From NCBI RefSeq assembly GCF_003369915.1, contig NC_046675.1:14694001-14758000 (forward strand): a stretch of 64,000 bases of DNA, in the 5' to 3' direction. Source of the stretch: Drosophila miranda (taxonomy: Eukaryota; Arthropoda; Insecta; Diptera; Drosophilidae). Every line of letters begins with the position of its first letter. Positions within the stretch are counted from its first letter, which is position 1. The notes beneath the pieces were generated by a model, which saw only the letters and a program-made list of their open reading frames with translations, was not told the DNA's origin and ran no database searches. Of the stretch, positions 10,646-22,099 are shown piece by piece. Made by a program: the position numbers and the translations under genes.

Positions 10646-12144
10646 CTAGCAATCTCCGCCTCCCAGCCGGCGCTGCTGCTGCTCGCTTGATAGGCCGAAA
10701 TACTCGTGCTCTTCCTTGGACAAGACATTTTTGGGCAGATAGGGAAGCACTGTTTTCGGAACGGCGGACAGCATACGGAGACGCTCGCTCTCCTCAAAGG
10801 CCTGCCGTTCGGCGTCTGACTTCTTTTTCAGATTAAAGTATTGAAGATGTTCGGCTGTGGCCTCTGCCCGCCTCACATGGTTGTCTTCAATCATCGAGAG
10901 CAGCATAGCACCGTGCGCCTTTCGCTTTCGGTACGCCTCCAGTTGTTCCTCTCTTTCGGTCTCCTCATTCTGATTGGGAAGTTCCTGTTTGCGGGCGGAA
11001 ATTTCATCCCGCTTCATCTGCAGCTCATCCATTTTTCGTTGTTGCATTTCCATGCGGTACAAATCCATTTCCTGTTTCGTACGATCCCGCGACATTGTCT
11101 TCTCCTGTACCTCTTGGCGAAAGCGTAGGTCCGCCTTGGCCTTGTACTCGGCCTCTAGTAGATCCAATAGCTGGAGGTCTCTAATTTGTTTTGCGTTCTA
11201 CGAGAACAAAAAAGTAATCTCAATGTTTGTGAGAAGCTGGAGCGAAGACTTGGGGCACTTACCTCCACTTGGAAGAGCTGCTGACCAATGCGTGTACTAA
11301 TCTGCTCCTGCTTGCGCATAAGGTGCACTCTATCCTCTTCGAGTTTGTTCTTTCTGTCCTCAACTTCGGACTGCGTCTGGAGCAGCTTTTTCAGTTCTTC
11401 CCTGGCCCGGGCCTTTTCCATATCTCTGTATTCCTTTTTTTCCTGCATAAACTGAAGAGTTCTCAGGCGATCCAGAGCCTTCTGACGATTCCTCTCCTCT
11501 TGCTCCACTCGGTCCTCCTCCTCGATTTGCTTCTGCCTGGCATTGTTGATCTCACGCTGGGAAAATTTCTCTGCGGCCTCCTGCTGACGGCGCAGTCGGT
11601 TCTCTTCTATTTGGCGAGCGAGAGACTCGCGAAGCTTTCGCTGCTCCTCCTTCTGGGCCAATATTTTGTCGTCCTCTTGGGCCAACTCCATGAGCTCCAA
11701 GACGGCTCTCTCCTGTCCCATGGCCTTGGCTCTCACTGCCAGAGCGCGCGACCGGCACTGCTCCGACATGCGCTCTGACAGATCTTTTGCAATGGCAGCC
11801 GATCGCAGCTGCTCCTCCAGCATGCGCAATGCCTCGCTATCGTTGCGGAGCTGTTGACGCCGCTTCATCTCCACAAATTCGGCTCGCTTCATTTCCATCA
11901 GCTCCTGCGAAATGGCCCTCTTTTCGAAGTTATCACGGTGCATGGGATTCTCTTTGGACAGAGCGACGCTTCTCTTCAAATCGTCCAGACCGGCCATCAT
12001 ATTGCGTGCAAAAATTTGACTGCGAAAGTCGTGAGCCTTCGGTACCTCGCCAGGAACAATAAATTTAGGTTTTCCGCATATGAAAATTGCTGGCAACTCA
12101 TCGTTGGCCGATTTCGGTTGTTGGTCACCTCTGCCGGTCGTCAT
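10646..12144 (-). CDS. MNS1-like trichohyalin/plectin-homology coiled-coil protein
   Basis: Probable structural protein inside axonemal microtubules, expected in sperm tails and ciliated sensory neurons, the only motile-type axonemes in flies. Two exons, 11263-12144 and 10646-11197, joined in phase 0 by a 65-base intron (GTAAGT...TAG), give 477 residues; human MNS1 has 495. Almost the whole chain is charged alpha-helical coiled coil rich in Glu, Arg, Gln and Lys, as in TPH-domain proteins. The C-terminal VLPYLPKNVLSKEEHEYFG segment resembles the LPKG-type C-terminal signature I recall for MNS1, which favours MNS1 over CFAP53 or trichoplein. I chose Met at 12144 (MTTGRGDQQPK) over an in-frame Met at 12237 whose extension is hydrophobic and unlike the family. 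Confidence is high for the TPH family and moderate for MNS1 orthology. Confidence 0.8.
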
Positions 12145-12738
12145 GGTTGACGGTAACGATAATAACAAACGCAAGAAAGAGAAACAAAAATTATAAATAC
12201 AAAATATAAGTGAAGGCGTCGAGACAGCTGAGATCAACGATCGCTTACTTAGATTTGTGATCCGCTGTGTGGTTAACGTGCACGAAATATAAGCTAATTC
12301 GTTTTGTTTATATTTTCAATCGCGGCAGGTCCTTGTATGCGCATCGGGCTGAATGACAGGTTTCGATCTAACGCCACCTTTTCATAGTCATACCCCTTGC
12401 AGAAGAACGCCGGAAATTCGTTAATTTAAGTGTTTTTTCCGCCTTATGACGGTTTAAAATCGCAATAAGCTGGCCAATGGCAGTCCTTGCGGCCTTTTTC
12501 TTCCACAGTATCCCCTCCTGAATCATGAAGCACTTATGGACTTCCGTCCTGATCATCGGGCGGCACCACCTGTCAACTCCAAACTGTCGGACTTGTCTCC
12601 CGCGGGCTTGCCCACTTGTTACTAAATAATAAAGACACTTTTTCAAGTCATCAAATAACTAAAAGTTTAATTAGTTTCTTCCAAATACTCAAAGTTGATG
12701 AATTTATAATATTAACGATCGATTATATGATAAGTTTC

Positions 12739-15319
12739 CTATTTTGAAAATGCAGTTGGAAAGTATTGTTTGTCCTGCTCAACAATTTGGTCCAACAGAT
12801 CGTCAACGTCCGTGGTGGGGTAACGCTCTACCCAGGACTGAATGTAGCCCTCGTGGCTGGCCTCGTACGTCTTCAGCTCCACCTTCTTGTCCTTGACTTC
12901 AGTATTGGCTTGGACGAGGATCATGCGTGGCTTCTTGTGGGCCAGACATATATCGCGCCACTGGGCCCAAGGATGCGAACCACTGTCATTCACCTCTGAG
13001 TAGTGTTCGTACATTTTCGTGGCCGCTTCGATGTCGGCCGTGGACTTGTACACCTGGAGTTTGGTGAGGAAATCACCCAGGGCCTTCTTGCCGACGGTTT
13101 CGATCTTGCTGCGGTCTACCGTGAGCAACAGATCCTTGCCCTTTTCCGTTTCTTCGACGGTTACCAGACCCTCGCCCGCCTCGAGTAGAACTTTCATAAT
13201 GACAAAACGAGCACGAGAATGGGCCTGCAGCCACTGCTTCGATTTGGGATTGTACATTTCCAGAGCCACACCCATGCCATTCCAGATGAGACTTAGCCAG
13301 TTGATGTAGATGATGTTGTCCTGCTCGACGGCATCCTTGAAGCCGAATATCTCCAAGATGTCCCGCTGCAGGGACAGATATAAGCCCACAGCCTCCGCAC
13401 GGCATTCCTCGTATGAGGAACCGATTGCACCGAACTTCGTGTCGTATGTTTCACCCGGCAGATACCACTTGGCGATGGGTTCGCCCGTGATAAGGTTCTT
13501 TGTGCTCTCCTTGTCGAAGTTATAGGCCCCGTTCTCATCGATGCGGAACAGCTTGCCACTGCCATGGCCCAGCAGCTCGTGAAGACCCACTTGCACTTCA
13601 AAGGCCTTCACTTTGTACTCCTTCATCAACGTTTGGTCCTCCTCGGTGAGGAATGGAATGGGATCCTTGCGATTGATGTTGGCTAGCACATTGCCCAAGG
13701 ATACATTCTTAAATCCCTCATCCTGGCGGATCTCGTCATCTATACGGGGGGAAATGGCAACGTGGTTTATGGTGATATCGTTTTAGTAGTTGTATAAATG
13801 TATAAATTCCTTACAGTTTGGTATGTTGATGCCAGCTGGCACTCCGCTGCCAGCAAAGGTGAGAACATCTAGCGAGGTAAAGTCGGGCTTCAGATACGAG
13901 TCCTTCTCGTATGGCTCTGTCCAAGGCAGGTACTCCAACAGCTGCTCGGCCCGATCGACCAGCTCGGTGAACTTAGCCGAACTCTCCTTATTGACCATGG
14001 CGACAAAACCCTCGAATTCGGCGCGACCACCTGCCGGATCCCTGTACGTCTCAATGAAACCAATGTAGGTCTCAATGACGGGTCCCTTGTCCTTGATCCA
14101 CCACCTGGAACCGTCCTTATGCTCGTCGAGAGAGCCCTCCTCAAAGGATTTGATATAGTGCTCGATCATCTTGGCCTCATTCTCATTAGCCGCATACTTC
14201 TGGGCCTCCAGCAGATTCTGATTAACGCGCTGCAGCAGCTTCCGGTAGTCGCCGCGGGTGACACGGAAACTGTTGCCCTTGTACTCCTCAAGCGGCAGTG
14301 TAATGCCATCCTTAACGGAGTCGGCCACCGATCCGAGCTTGATATCGTAGATGGTCTTGCCCTCCTCCACGATCTTGAAGGTGCGGCACATGTACGGCTC
14401 GATGCGCTTCGATGTCAGCCAGGAGTTGACTATTTCCGAGTCCTCCTTGGTGCAGTTGTCCGACCAGTAGGTGGTAATGCCATTCGGTGCGAATCCGAGG
14501 ATTTCATTACGCGATTCCAATGCATAAATTAGACCCTTGACTTTCTCGTAGATCTTGGCCACACGCTGATTGGCCTCGTAGGCACCCGAAGCGCGTACGA
14601 CTGCCTCAAACTTTTCTGGGGAAAGATTTGGCAAGATCTTGCTATCACCCATGCCCTTGTAGTTGCCGGCATTGGCGAACACGCCGCAAGCGTAGACTAG
14701 AAAGCCCTGAAATTTCGGACATAGAATATTGAGTCTCCTTTCGTTAGTCTTTCTTTGCTTTTCCTACCGTAAACTCATCCTCAGTGACGCCAGCTGCCAA
14801 GGCCTTGGCTTTCAGTTGTTCCGGCTTCTCGGCCACAAAGATGCGATGCAGCAGGGAGAAGATCAATGGCGCCTCGGGACTGGATTGGATGAGAGCAATG
14901 AGTCCGCCATCCCACGACGCCTTGCTGAAGTAGTGGGCATAGAGCTTCTCCTTGTCTGTCAGATTCTCAAAGGCATTCTTGCACTCCAAATCGGCAATAG
15001 GCTGCGTATTTGGCAACACAAAGTGCGACGTTTTGCTTGGCATCTCAGCGGGTTGTGGAATATTTGCACTCGAACTGTAAAGATAGGAAACCACAATGAC
15101 ATTTATCTAGATCTGATAATATACCTTTAAACCTGCGGAATACCTGTAGCGAATCAACTGTGTCGCGAGTCTAACAATGTTTCTGGGGTCTGCACAGGCA
15201 CCTCTGACGATGCTGGGGGCGTTTACCGTAAGGCTGAGACTGCTGCCGGCACGGATACGTATGTGGCAAAGTCTGTTCAGTTGTGGACGAGACCTCTGAA
15301 TTCTTTGCAGCAAGAACAT
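12739..15319 (-). CDS. DppIII: Dipeptidyl peptidase III (M49 zinc peptidase)
   Basis: Removes dipeptides from the N-termini of short peptides such as enkephalins and angiotensins; in mammals it also binds Keap1. Four exons: 15144-15319, 14768-15074, 13815-14706 and 12739-13739, all with clean GT-AG junctions and matching phases, give 791 residues. The M49 zinc motif HELLGH is at about residues 512-517 and the second motif EECRAE at about 569-574; their 57-residue spacing equals that of human DPP3, as I recall it. A conserved [20 protein letters not shown] segment spans the exon 3/4 junction. The first exon adds about 60 residues before the usual start region (MPSKTSHF). This extension is Arg-rich, has no acidic residue before its single Asp near residue 45, and resembles a mitochondrial presequence. 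A downstream Met could give a cytosolic form. Confidence 0.95.
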
Positions 15320-15865
15320 GACTTTGAATTTCAGAACTTTGCGAATTTAGAAGACTCGGTCTAGTGGAGAGCGGAATCTACGTGTTTACAGGACGCGGCA
15401 TGGGTATGGCTTACTGCTGTAAAATGTAAAATGCTACTTTAATTTCGATATTAGGCCAAATGGTACAAAGAACATGAAATCTTGATGATTGTGCACTTTT
15501 CTCTTGGGATCTTGGGGGGGGTCGCCCATATCTGCAGATGTGGCATTCATGCGGAGACCTGATACATATGTATTATTTAACAGTATTCACGTACATCTAC
15601 ACCGAAAATTTCCACAAATTGAGCCCGAAAAAATATGGAGCAAATGGGGGCTCCTGCATGAAAAATGAGGATGGGATGGATACCACGGAGTGGAGGTCAC
15701 TCAATGCCGAAACTACTTGATTAGTCAATTGTAAAGCAGTACAGAGGCTTCCAGCCAACAAAAAAGAACAAAATCCAAACAAAATTCCTCAAATTGCGTG
15801 CGTACTAACCTTGTAAATGTATAAAAAATTTAAATTCGAATAAAACTAAATGAAATGCCGACAAA

Positions 15866-15876
15866 CAGCGTGACCG
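15866..15876 (-). promoter_or_regulatory. Possible Motif 1 element, candidate DppIII promoter
   Basis: The minus strand reads CGGTCACGCTG, one mismatch from YGGTCACACTR. It lies 547 bp upstream of the DppIII start. A donor-like ACAAG|GTTAGT on the minus strand near 15810 would allow a short untranslated first exon. A TATACCG block begins about 20 bp to its right. Confidence 0.4.
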
Positions 15877-16787
15877 CGGATTTATCTTTAATATACCGTC
15901 CGACCCTCAGAAATATACCAAAATATACCGTTTAATTTTAAAAATATACCGTAGTACCGTACATATTCCTCGATTTTTATATTCCGTGGAATATTACTAG
16001 CTATATAGAAAATTTAGCCCTGCTCATATAATTTTATCCGATTAATGGATCAATTTTCTACTTGACTGGTTTAAAACTAACAAATCAGTACCAATTTAAA
16101 TAATAGTCCGTTAAAGTGACCAACATGGCAAGTACCCTGCTGAATAGCAAGAAACGGCCTCAACAGGAAAAATTTACAAGCAATAATTTTTTAGCGGCGA
16201 ACTCAAGTTGTTCACCGTTTAAATGACGTCTTTCATCAGTATATTTACGGTATATTTTTAAAATGAGAAGGTATGTTTCGGTATATACTTGAGGATCACT
16301 CTTTTTAGACCCCCTGTTTCTAGTGCACCAATGTATAAATCATGTGAAATGCCATGTCCCAGGTCACATCGAATACTAATTCGTGATCAACATAGAACTC
16401 CTGACCGTTTGCCATAAAAATCTCATTCTATAAAAAAACTTGTTAACACCCCATCAGGTGTTGCCTTTGGTAATTACATAAATATGTACAAAATATGTAG
16501 CAAATGTGTAGTTAGCGAGTAACAACGATGTAAAAAAATTAATTCAGGTGAAATTCTTGTTGACTTTTTTGTTTAGACCTGGTTTTATAAACAATCTAAT
16601 AAAGATAACACCCTAACCTAGCCAGTCTTGTAGGAAAGTGATTCGTCAATCGGATAAAACTATGTGTTTAAGGCCTCAGCTCCTAGCCAGCTTGTAATAT
16701 TCAATTGAATATCAATGCTGGAATTTGAATACAAATAATTCGTCAGTATATTTTGAAATTTGTGACGTATGTTCGGTATATTTCCGA
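15877..16787. repeat. Inverted pair of dispersed repeats (copy cluster 3)
   Basis: Left part: forward TATACCG units (15890-15960), then CTCGATTTTTATATTCCGTGGAATATTAC-like and CATATAATTTTATCCGATTAATGGATC blocks. A reverse-complement TATACCG block (about 16235-16305) closes this first unit, so its two ends are inverted relative to each other. Right part: a second, reverse-oriented copy with CAATCGGATAAAACTATGTG near 16647, TAGCCAGCTTGTAATATTC near 16685 and a reversed TATACCG end at 16745-16787 that abuts the sip3 Motif 1. No coding frame. Confidence 0.75.
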
Positions 16788-16798
16788 GGGTCACACTG
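16788..16798 (+). promoter_or_regulatory. Motif 1 (M1BP-type) core promoter element of sip3
   Basis: GGGTCACACTG on the plus strand, one mismatch from YGGTCACACTR, 394 bp upstream of the sip3 ATG. It is immediately preceded by CGGTATATTTCCGA, the end of a reverse-oriented repeat copy. Confidence 0.65.
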
Positions 16799-17191
16799 TT
16801 GACAACTCTGATTCGTAGGTACGTACGTGTAATTATCAGTTAAAAATAAAAATATAAATAAATACGCCTACTAAGGCACAACCACTCACAATTCCAGAAT
16901 AGAAAAATTAGATGGCAAAGCAACCCAGTTCGTTTGGCTAATAAACCCAACTAAATTCCAGCGTCAAATATAGAGACCTTTTTAATCGTGTCGAGCCTGT
17001 GACCGAGTCGAGTCTCTTTGACCAGCCTGAACGCAGTCAGCCCCTCGAAAGACACTGGAGGGGAGCCCAGAGCTCCATACATGTAGAATAGGAACAACAA
17101 ATTCAAACAGCAATAACCCGCGGCAGCCAAAATTAATATCTTCCTCGAAACCATCAGCCAGCTGGCTGCCTTTGCGACCAACAGCAAGAAC

Positions 17192-19502
17192 ATGCAGCTG
17201 CTAATATCATCGGTCTGCATGGCGCTGACCAGCGCCGTAATTGGCAATGCATATTTCCAGAAGCAGCAGTTCTATCCCGCTGTCGTCTACATCACCAAAT
17301 CCAATGCATCCATGGCAGTGAGTAAAGCGCCCTTATCCGCCAGTTCTCCGTTCTCATGTCTGCATCCGTTTCAGGTGATTTACATCCAGTTCTTTGTGAT
17401 TGTTTTTATGTTCGGTAAACTGCTGCGCAAGGTGAGTGCTGCGATGGGGGGTTGGGAGGGGCACAACCATCAGTCCTAATAAATGAAATAATTTATTTTG
17501 CAGATATTCCTGGGAACCCTGCGTGCTGCCGAGTTCGAGCATTTGCTGGAGCGCTTCTGGTATGCACTCACCGAGACCTGTTTGGCGTTCACCGTGTTCC
17601 GAGATGACTTCAATCCTCAATTTGTGGCCCTGTTTACGGTGCTACTGTTTCTCAAATCATTCCATTGGCTGGCCGAGGAGCGCGTTGACTATGTAAGTTC
17701 AATTTTTAATCAAAGAATACCTCCAAAGCCCTCTAATTTCGTTTCGCTTTCAGATGGAGCGCTCCCCAGTACTCGGTTGGCTGTTTCACATACGCGTCGG
17801 CAGCCTGTTGACCATGCTTGGTATTCTCGACTATCTGCTGCTCATACACGCCTACAATTCAACCCTGGTGCGGGGGCCCACAGTGCAGCTGGTCTTTGGC
17901 TTTGAGTACGCGATCCTTCTGACTGTCATCGCCAGCACGACCATTAAATATGTGCTGCATGCGGCTGAGATGCGCACGGACACGCCCTGGGAGAACAAGG
18001 CAGTTTTCCTGCTTTACACGGAGCTGGTGATTGGCCTCATCAAAGTTGTGCTCTATCTGCTGTTCGTGGTTATCATGGCCAAGATCTATGCCCTGCCGAT
18101 GTTCGTTTTCCGGCCCATGTTCTTCACCATACGCAATTTCCGAAAGGCTCTGAACGATGTGATCATGTCCCGCCGGGCCATACGCAACATGAACACACTG
18201 TATCCGGATGCCACGCCCGAGGAGCTGCGCCTGTCCGACAACATTTGCATCATCTGTCGCGAGGACATGGTCAATCACTCCAAGAAGCTGCCCTGTGGCC
18301 ACATCTTCCACACCACCTGCCTGCGCTCGTGGTTCCAGCGCCAGCAGACCTGTCCCACATGTCGTCTGAACATTTTGCGTACAACGGCCGTCAACTCTGT
18401 GGCCATGCCCCGAGCAGCCGACGATGCTGCTGGTGCTGGTGCAGCCGGGGCAAATGCTGCCGCAGGAGCTGGCGGCGCACAGCCTGCAGGAAACGATGAT
18501 CCTAATGCTGTGGCAGCTGCTGCGGCTGCAGCTGCGGTCGCTGGGCTTGATCTCGATGGCAATATGGGACGAGCCAGGAGGCCAGGAGTTATCGGACCTG
18601 TAAATTTCTCGGAAGTGTTCGCCGAAGCCAGTGAGTATTTGAGTTGCGCCTGCCCTCCACCTCGTTAGATTCGCTTAAAAAAACGTCTCCCTTAGATCGC
18701 TTGCAAAATGGATTGCCCAACCTTGGCATACCTCGACCGCCGATTCCACCCATGCCCATGCTATCGCCATTCATGATGCCGCCACACTTTGCCTACTTCA
18801 CTCCACCACCACTGCCGCCGCCGCCCATGCCCCAGGATCTATCCAGATTCAGCGATGATGAGCTGCGCGCCATGGAGGGAGACCAGCGCAAGCATATCGA
18901 GCAGCGTCTCAAGGTAAGCTGTCCGGCTGTCTGACTGTCTTGCTATATGCTCCATTGGGATTAACGCACTCTTGTTTTAGTTGCTGGGGAACATAAATCT
19001 AATGCTGGATTCGGTGGGGATCATGATGAACCAGTACCAGACTCTGACGGCACGCTTGCAGCTAGCTGCAGGGCCCTCAACATCCACCCCAGCTGCACCT
19101 CCAGCGACAGGTGACGCAACAGAAAGTCCTGCTGCTGCAGCTGAGACTGCTGCTTCAGCTGCCGAGTCGGCTTCTCCTTCAGTGTATGACATGCCCAGTA
19201 CCTCGGCGGCAGCTAGAAACCAGCAGGAAGAGGCTCGCCAGCTTAAGACTGCTGCTGGACTGGGATCAGGAGTGGCCGTAGTCGCTGCTGGCAATGGTGC
19301 AGAGAGAGTGACTATTGAGGATTTGGGCGCAGACGAGGATGATGTACCCTCCACGGCCACAAAGACCCAGAGCCTAGGGAATTCCGAGGCAGAGGTCGAT
19401 GACAACTCCTCCAAATTAAATGAGCTGCGAGAGCGGCGCTTGAAGTTCTTGCAGGATAACAACAAAACGGCAAACGGCAGCGAAAAGACTACATCTGAAT
19501 AG
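17192..19502 (+). CDS. sip3: ERAD E3 ubiquitin ligase Hrd1/synoviolin
   Basis: Multi-spanning ER membrane RING ligase that retrotranslocates and ubiquitinates misfolded ER proteins. Six exons (17192-17317, 17375-17431, 17504-17692, 17754-18630, 18696-18913, 18981-19502) give 662 residues. The first ~250 residues are hydrophobic with multiple membrane segments and follow synoviolin closely, for example HLLERFWYALTETCLAFTVF and QLVFGFEYAIL. The H2-type RING (CIIC ... CGHIFH ... CPTC) spans about residues 289-327 and is intact. Next come an Ala-rich linker, a Pro-rich stretch (PPLPPPPMPQ) and a C-terminal Ala/Ser-rich acidic region. A Motif 1 element lies upstream. A canonical AATAAA at 20086-20091 may end a ~590 bp 3' UTR. 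It is convergent with the JKAMP gene, also an ERAD component. Named septin-interacting protein 3 in D. melanogaster. Confidence 0.97.
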
Positions 19503-20201
19503 AGGATTCCCAGGGGAACTGAACTCAAAATGAACAGCAACAGCAGCGAGCAGCAGCAGCAGCGACTACATCCAGATCAGATCACAGCACCTCCAGTCTG
19601 CATCCAATGCCATCCACCAAAAAAAAACTTATTTTATATTTTATCGGATGGGATATATTGATTTTGTTTTTTGTCCGCTCTGCCCTTTTCTGTGTGCTCT
19701 TCTTCCTTGGAACCTGTTTAACTCTGTTATTTTGTATGGCTTGCGATTTTGAAATATAAATATAATGACTACGACGACTATGATGGCCCCAAACACCCCC
19801 AAAATCCTACCCCTACCCCCGCAGTCAGTTGTGGAAGGAGAAGGAAGGATATATTGGACTAGATCTTATTGTAGCGCGGCGCGGCGTCCAAAATTCAATA
19901 TGTAGCCAATATATATTGTGTAAAAACTATTTTAGAGATGGGAAAACTGATGATTTGTATTTAATATTACTATATGTGTATAATTAATGTGAAATATAAT
20001 TAAAACGAAACGTGAATTGATGATGGCGTTACAATACCGATAAATATATACTATAACTACTATTTACGTACATGCTAAGTGCAAAAATAAATTAAATGAC
20101 ACGCACACGAGCACACGCACTACATACTATACATAGATAACAACAGTCGACCGTCTGGTGGTCCCGCGGGTGTGAAAGATCTGCATTTGTACGTTGCCGC
20201 A

Positions 20202-21421
20202 TCAAATTCTCGACTCCAGCTCCCGGAACTCCCCAGGATCGGTGAAACGCACGGTCAGGATGTAGAACAGTGTTGGAAACGGCACAAGACACAGGAATGC
20301 ATAGTGATAGTTGAGCGAAGATATCCCATAAGCCAACAAAAGCCAATGGACAGCTGCAAGTACAATATAAATGGAAACTTTGAATAGTTTCACTCTGAGT
20401 ACCGCTTCTCTTGCTTACAAATGATGACCACATTCTTCAATTCCCATACTGAGGAGCAGACGAGTGCCTTAAGGGTTTGGTCCAGTTTGAGGGAATAGTG
20501 TATGGCATTGGCCACCATAGAAATGGCCACGCTAAGATACGGAAAGGAGTAGTCTGTAAGACAATGATATTTAGTCTGGTTTTCTTCTCTCAATCTATGC
20601 ACTCACAAATCAGGCCACAGCCCAGGGCATGGACAAAGGTGAGCAAAGGTAGGAAGTAGAGCGCGGAGTAAATGGGCGCCTTGCTTTTGCCCCTCACATC
20701 CAAAAGTTTGCAGACTGCGGGCCTTATAAGAAACATGGTCACCAGACACAGAAAGTAAAATACCAGCACAATAGTTTGCCTGCACGATGAAACGGATACA
20801 TATATAGAATGTATGTGTATAGCTTTTATAGATTGTGTACATACAGCGGATAGACAGCCTCTTGAGTGCAATAGACGCGGGCCTCGTAGTTGGGACTGGG
20901 ATTGTAGAACAGTGTGTACCAGTCGGTGAGCTTCCGCACCTCGCATGCGTACAATCGGAGCTCCCACAAAGGCTCCATGAACAATGTGGCCAAAATGGCA
21001 GATAGAGCTATTTCTACAAACGCGCTGGCTGTTAAGATTAGCTGCTTCCGCGAAAACCTGAAATTGCCATGGATTATAGCTTCAGCAAAGGCCCATCCTT
21101 AATGGTCTGCTGTGCTCACTTGCGGTCCTTGGCGTCCATGTCAATGAAAAAGCAGTGCATCATGAGCGGCAGCATCGTCATAAAGCCCAGATAGAGCCAC
21201 GAATATGTGCTCAATTCGTCGCGACATGGCGAACAGGCAAAGCTCTCGTTCACCTGAAAGGGGCAGAAAGATCAAATAACTCCAGGAATCTCAGCGCTAC
21301 GAGATGGAAAACATACCCGGGATCCTCTGGGACAGACACCGCAGTTGCTCCAAGTGTCATTATCATTATTATAGGACCGCCCACAGTAAGCGCCCGGGCA
21401 TCGTTCCAAAGCGTCGTACAT
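20202..21421 (-). CDS. JKAMP: JNK1/MAPK8-associated membrane protein (JKAMP) orthologue
   Basis: Multi-pass ER membrane protein. In mammals it recruits proteasomes and ERAD factors to the ER and influences JNK1 signalling. Six exons (21317-21421, 21120-21253, 20845-21057, 20607-20779, 20419-20553, 20202-20353), all with GT-AG ends and consistent phases, give 303 residues; human JKAMP has 311. Family landmarks are the N-terminal CPGAYCGR and CGVCPRG with CSPCRDE (paired cysteines before the first membrane segment), YSWLYLGFMTMLPL, DWYTLFYNPSP, TQEAVYP, SALYFLPLLT and the C-terminal HWLLLAYG...FTDPGEF. The final exon uses the acceptor TTGCAG|CT at 20353 because the upstream in-frame MKLFKVS sequence is intronic by comparison with the family. 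I do not recall an established fly symbol, so the mammalian one is given. Confidence 0.93.
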
Positions 21422-21469
21422 TTTATAGAACCACGGCCATTTAGTTAGATTGGAATAAGCTAGATAGAT

Positions 21470-22095
21470 CTCTCAGCGCTGCTCATATAATTTTATCCGA
21501 TTAATGAATCAATTCTCTACTGGCTTATTAAATACTTGCTACTGCGATTGCTTTTGTATTTGCCCTCAACAACAATAGTGAAAAACAATATATAGCCCAC
21601 TTAAGCCCCCTATATTTAAATAGTTCAACTACTTAGGTAAATGGCGGAAAATATTAACGATTGTAAGTTTTTTTTGTAGATTCATGCCATCTTTTCTCTG
21701 AACTTAAAAAAAACCGCTATATCTTTCAACTGAACTGCGCTAAAATTTTTAAATTTTCATTATTTTCGGTGACAAATCGAAACACCCCATTGGCTTATAA
21801 TAGGTTAATCGTTCTCTGTCAAGGATTGGAAACTATATTCCTCGATTTTGATATTCCGTCGAATAATACTAGCTATATAGAACATTAAGCCATGCCTACA
21901 TAGTTTTTTACGATTGATGAATTATTTTTCTACTTGACTGGCCTTTTTTAAATACTTGCTTTTATTGCATTTCTGTATACCGTTGAAAATAATATTTAAT
22001 AGATTGATGAGATTGACAAAATATACCATTATATACTGATATACCGTTCAATTTTGACCTCAAAAAATACGGAAAAGTATTAAAAATACCATAAC
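21470..22095 (+). repeat. Dispersed repeats (copy cluster 4)
   Basis: Blocks in order: ATATAATTTTATCCGATTAATGAATC (about 21487), ATAGCCCACTTAAGCCCCC (about 21590), a segment with CTGAACTGCGCTAAAAT...TTCATTATTTTCGGTG (about 21725-21770), CTCGATTTTGATATTCCGTCGAATAATACTAGCTATATAGAACATTAAGCCATGCC (about 21840-21895) and decayed TATACCG units near 22020-22095. It aligns by eye with 520-960 and 9720-9960. It begins about 50 bp upstream of the JKAMP start codon. Confidence 0.8.
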
Positions 22096-22099
22096 GGCC

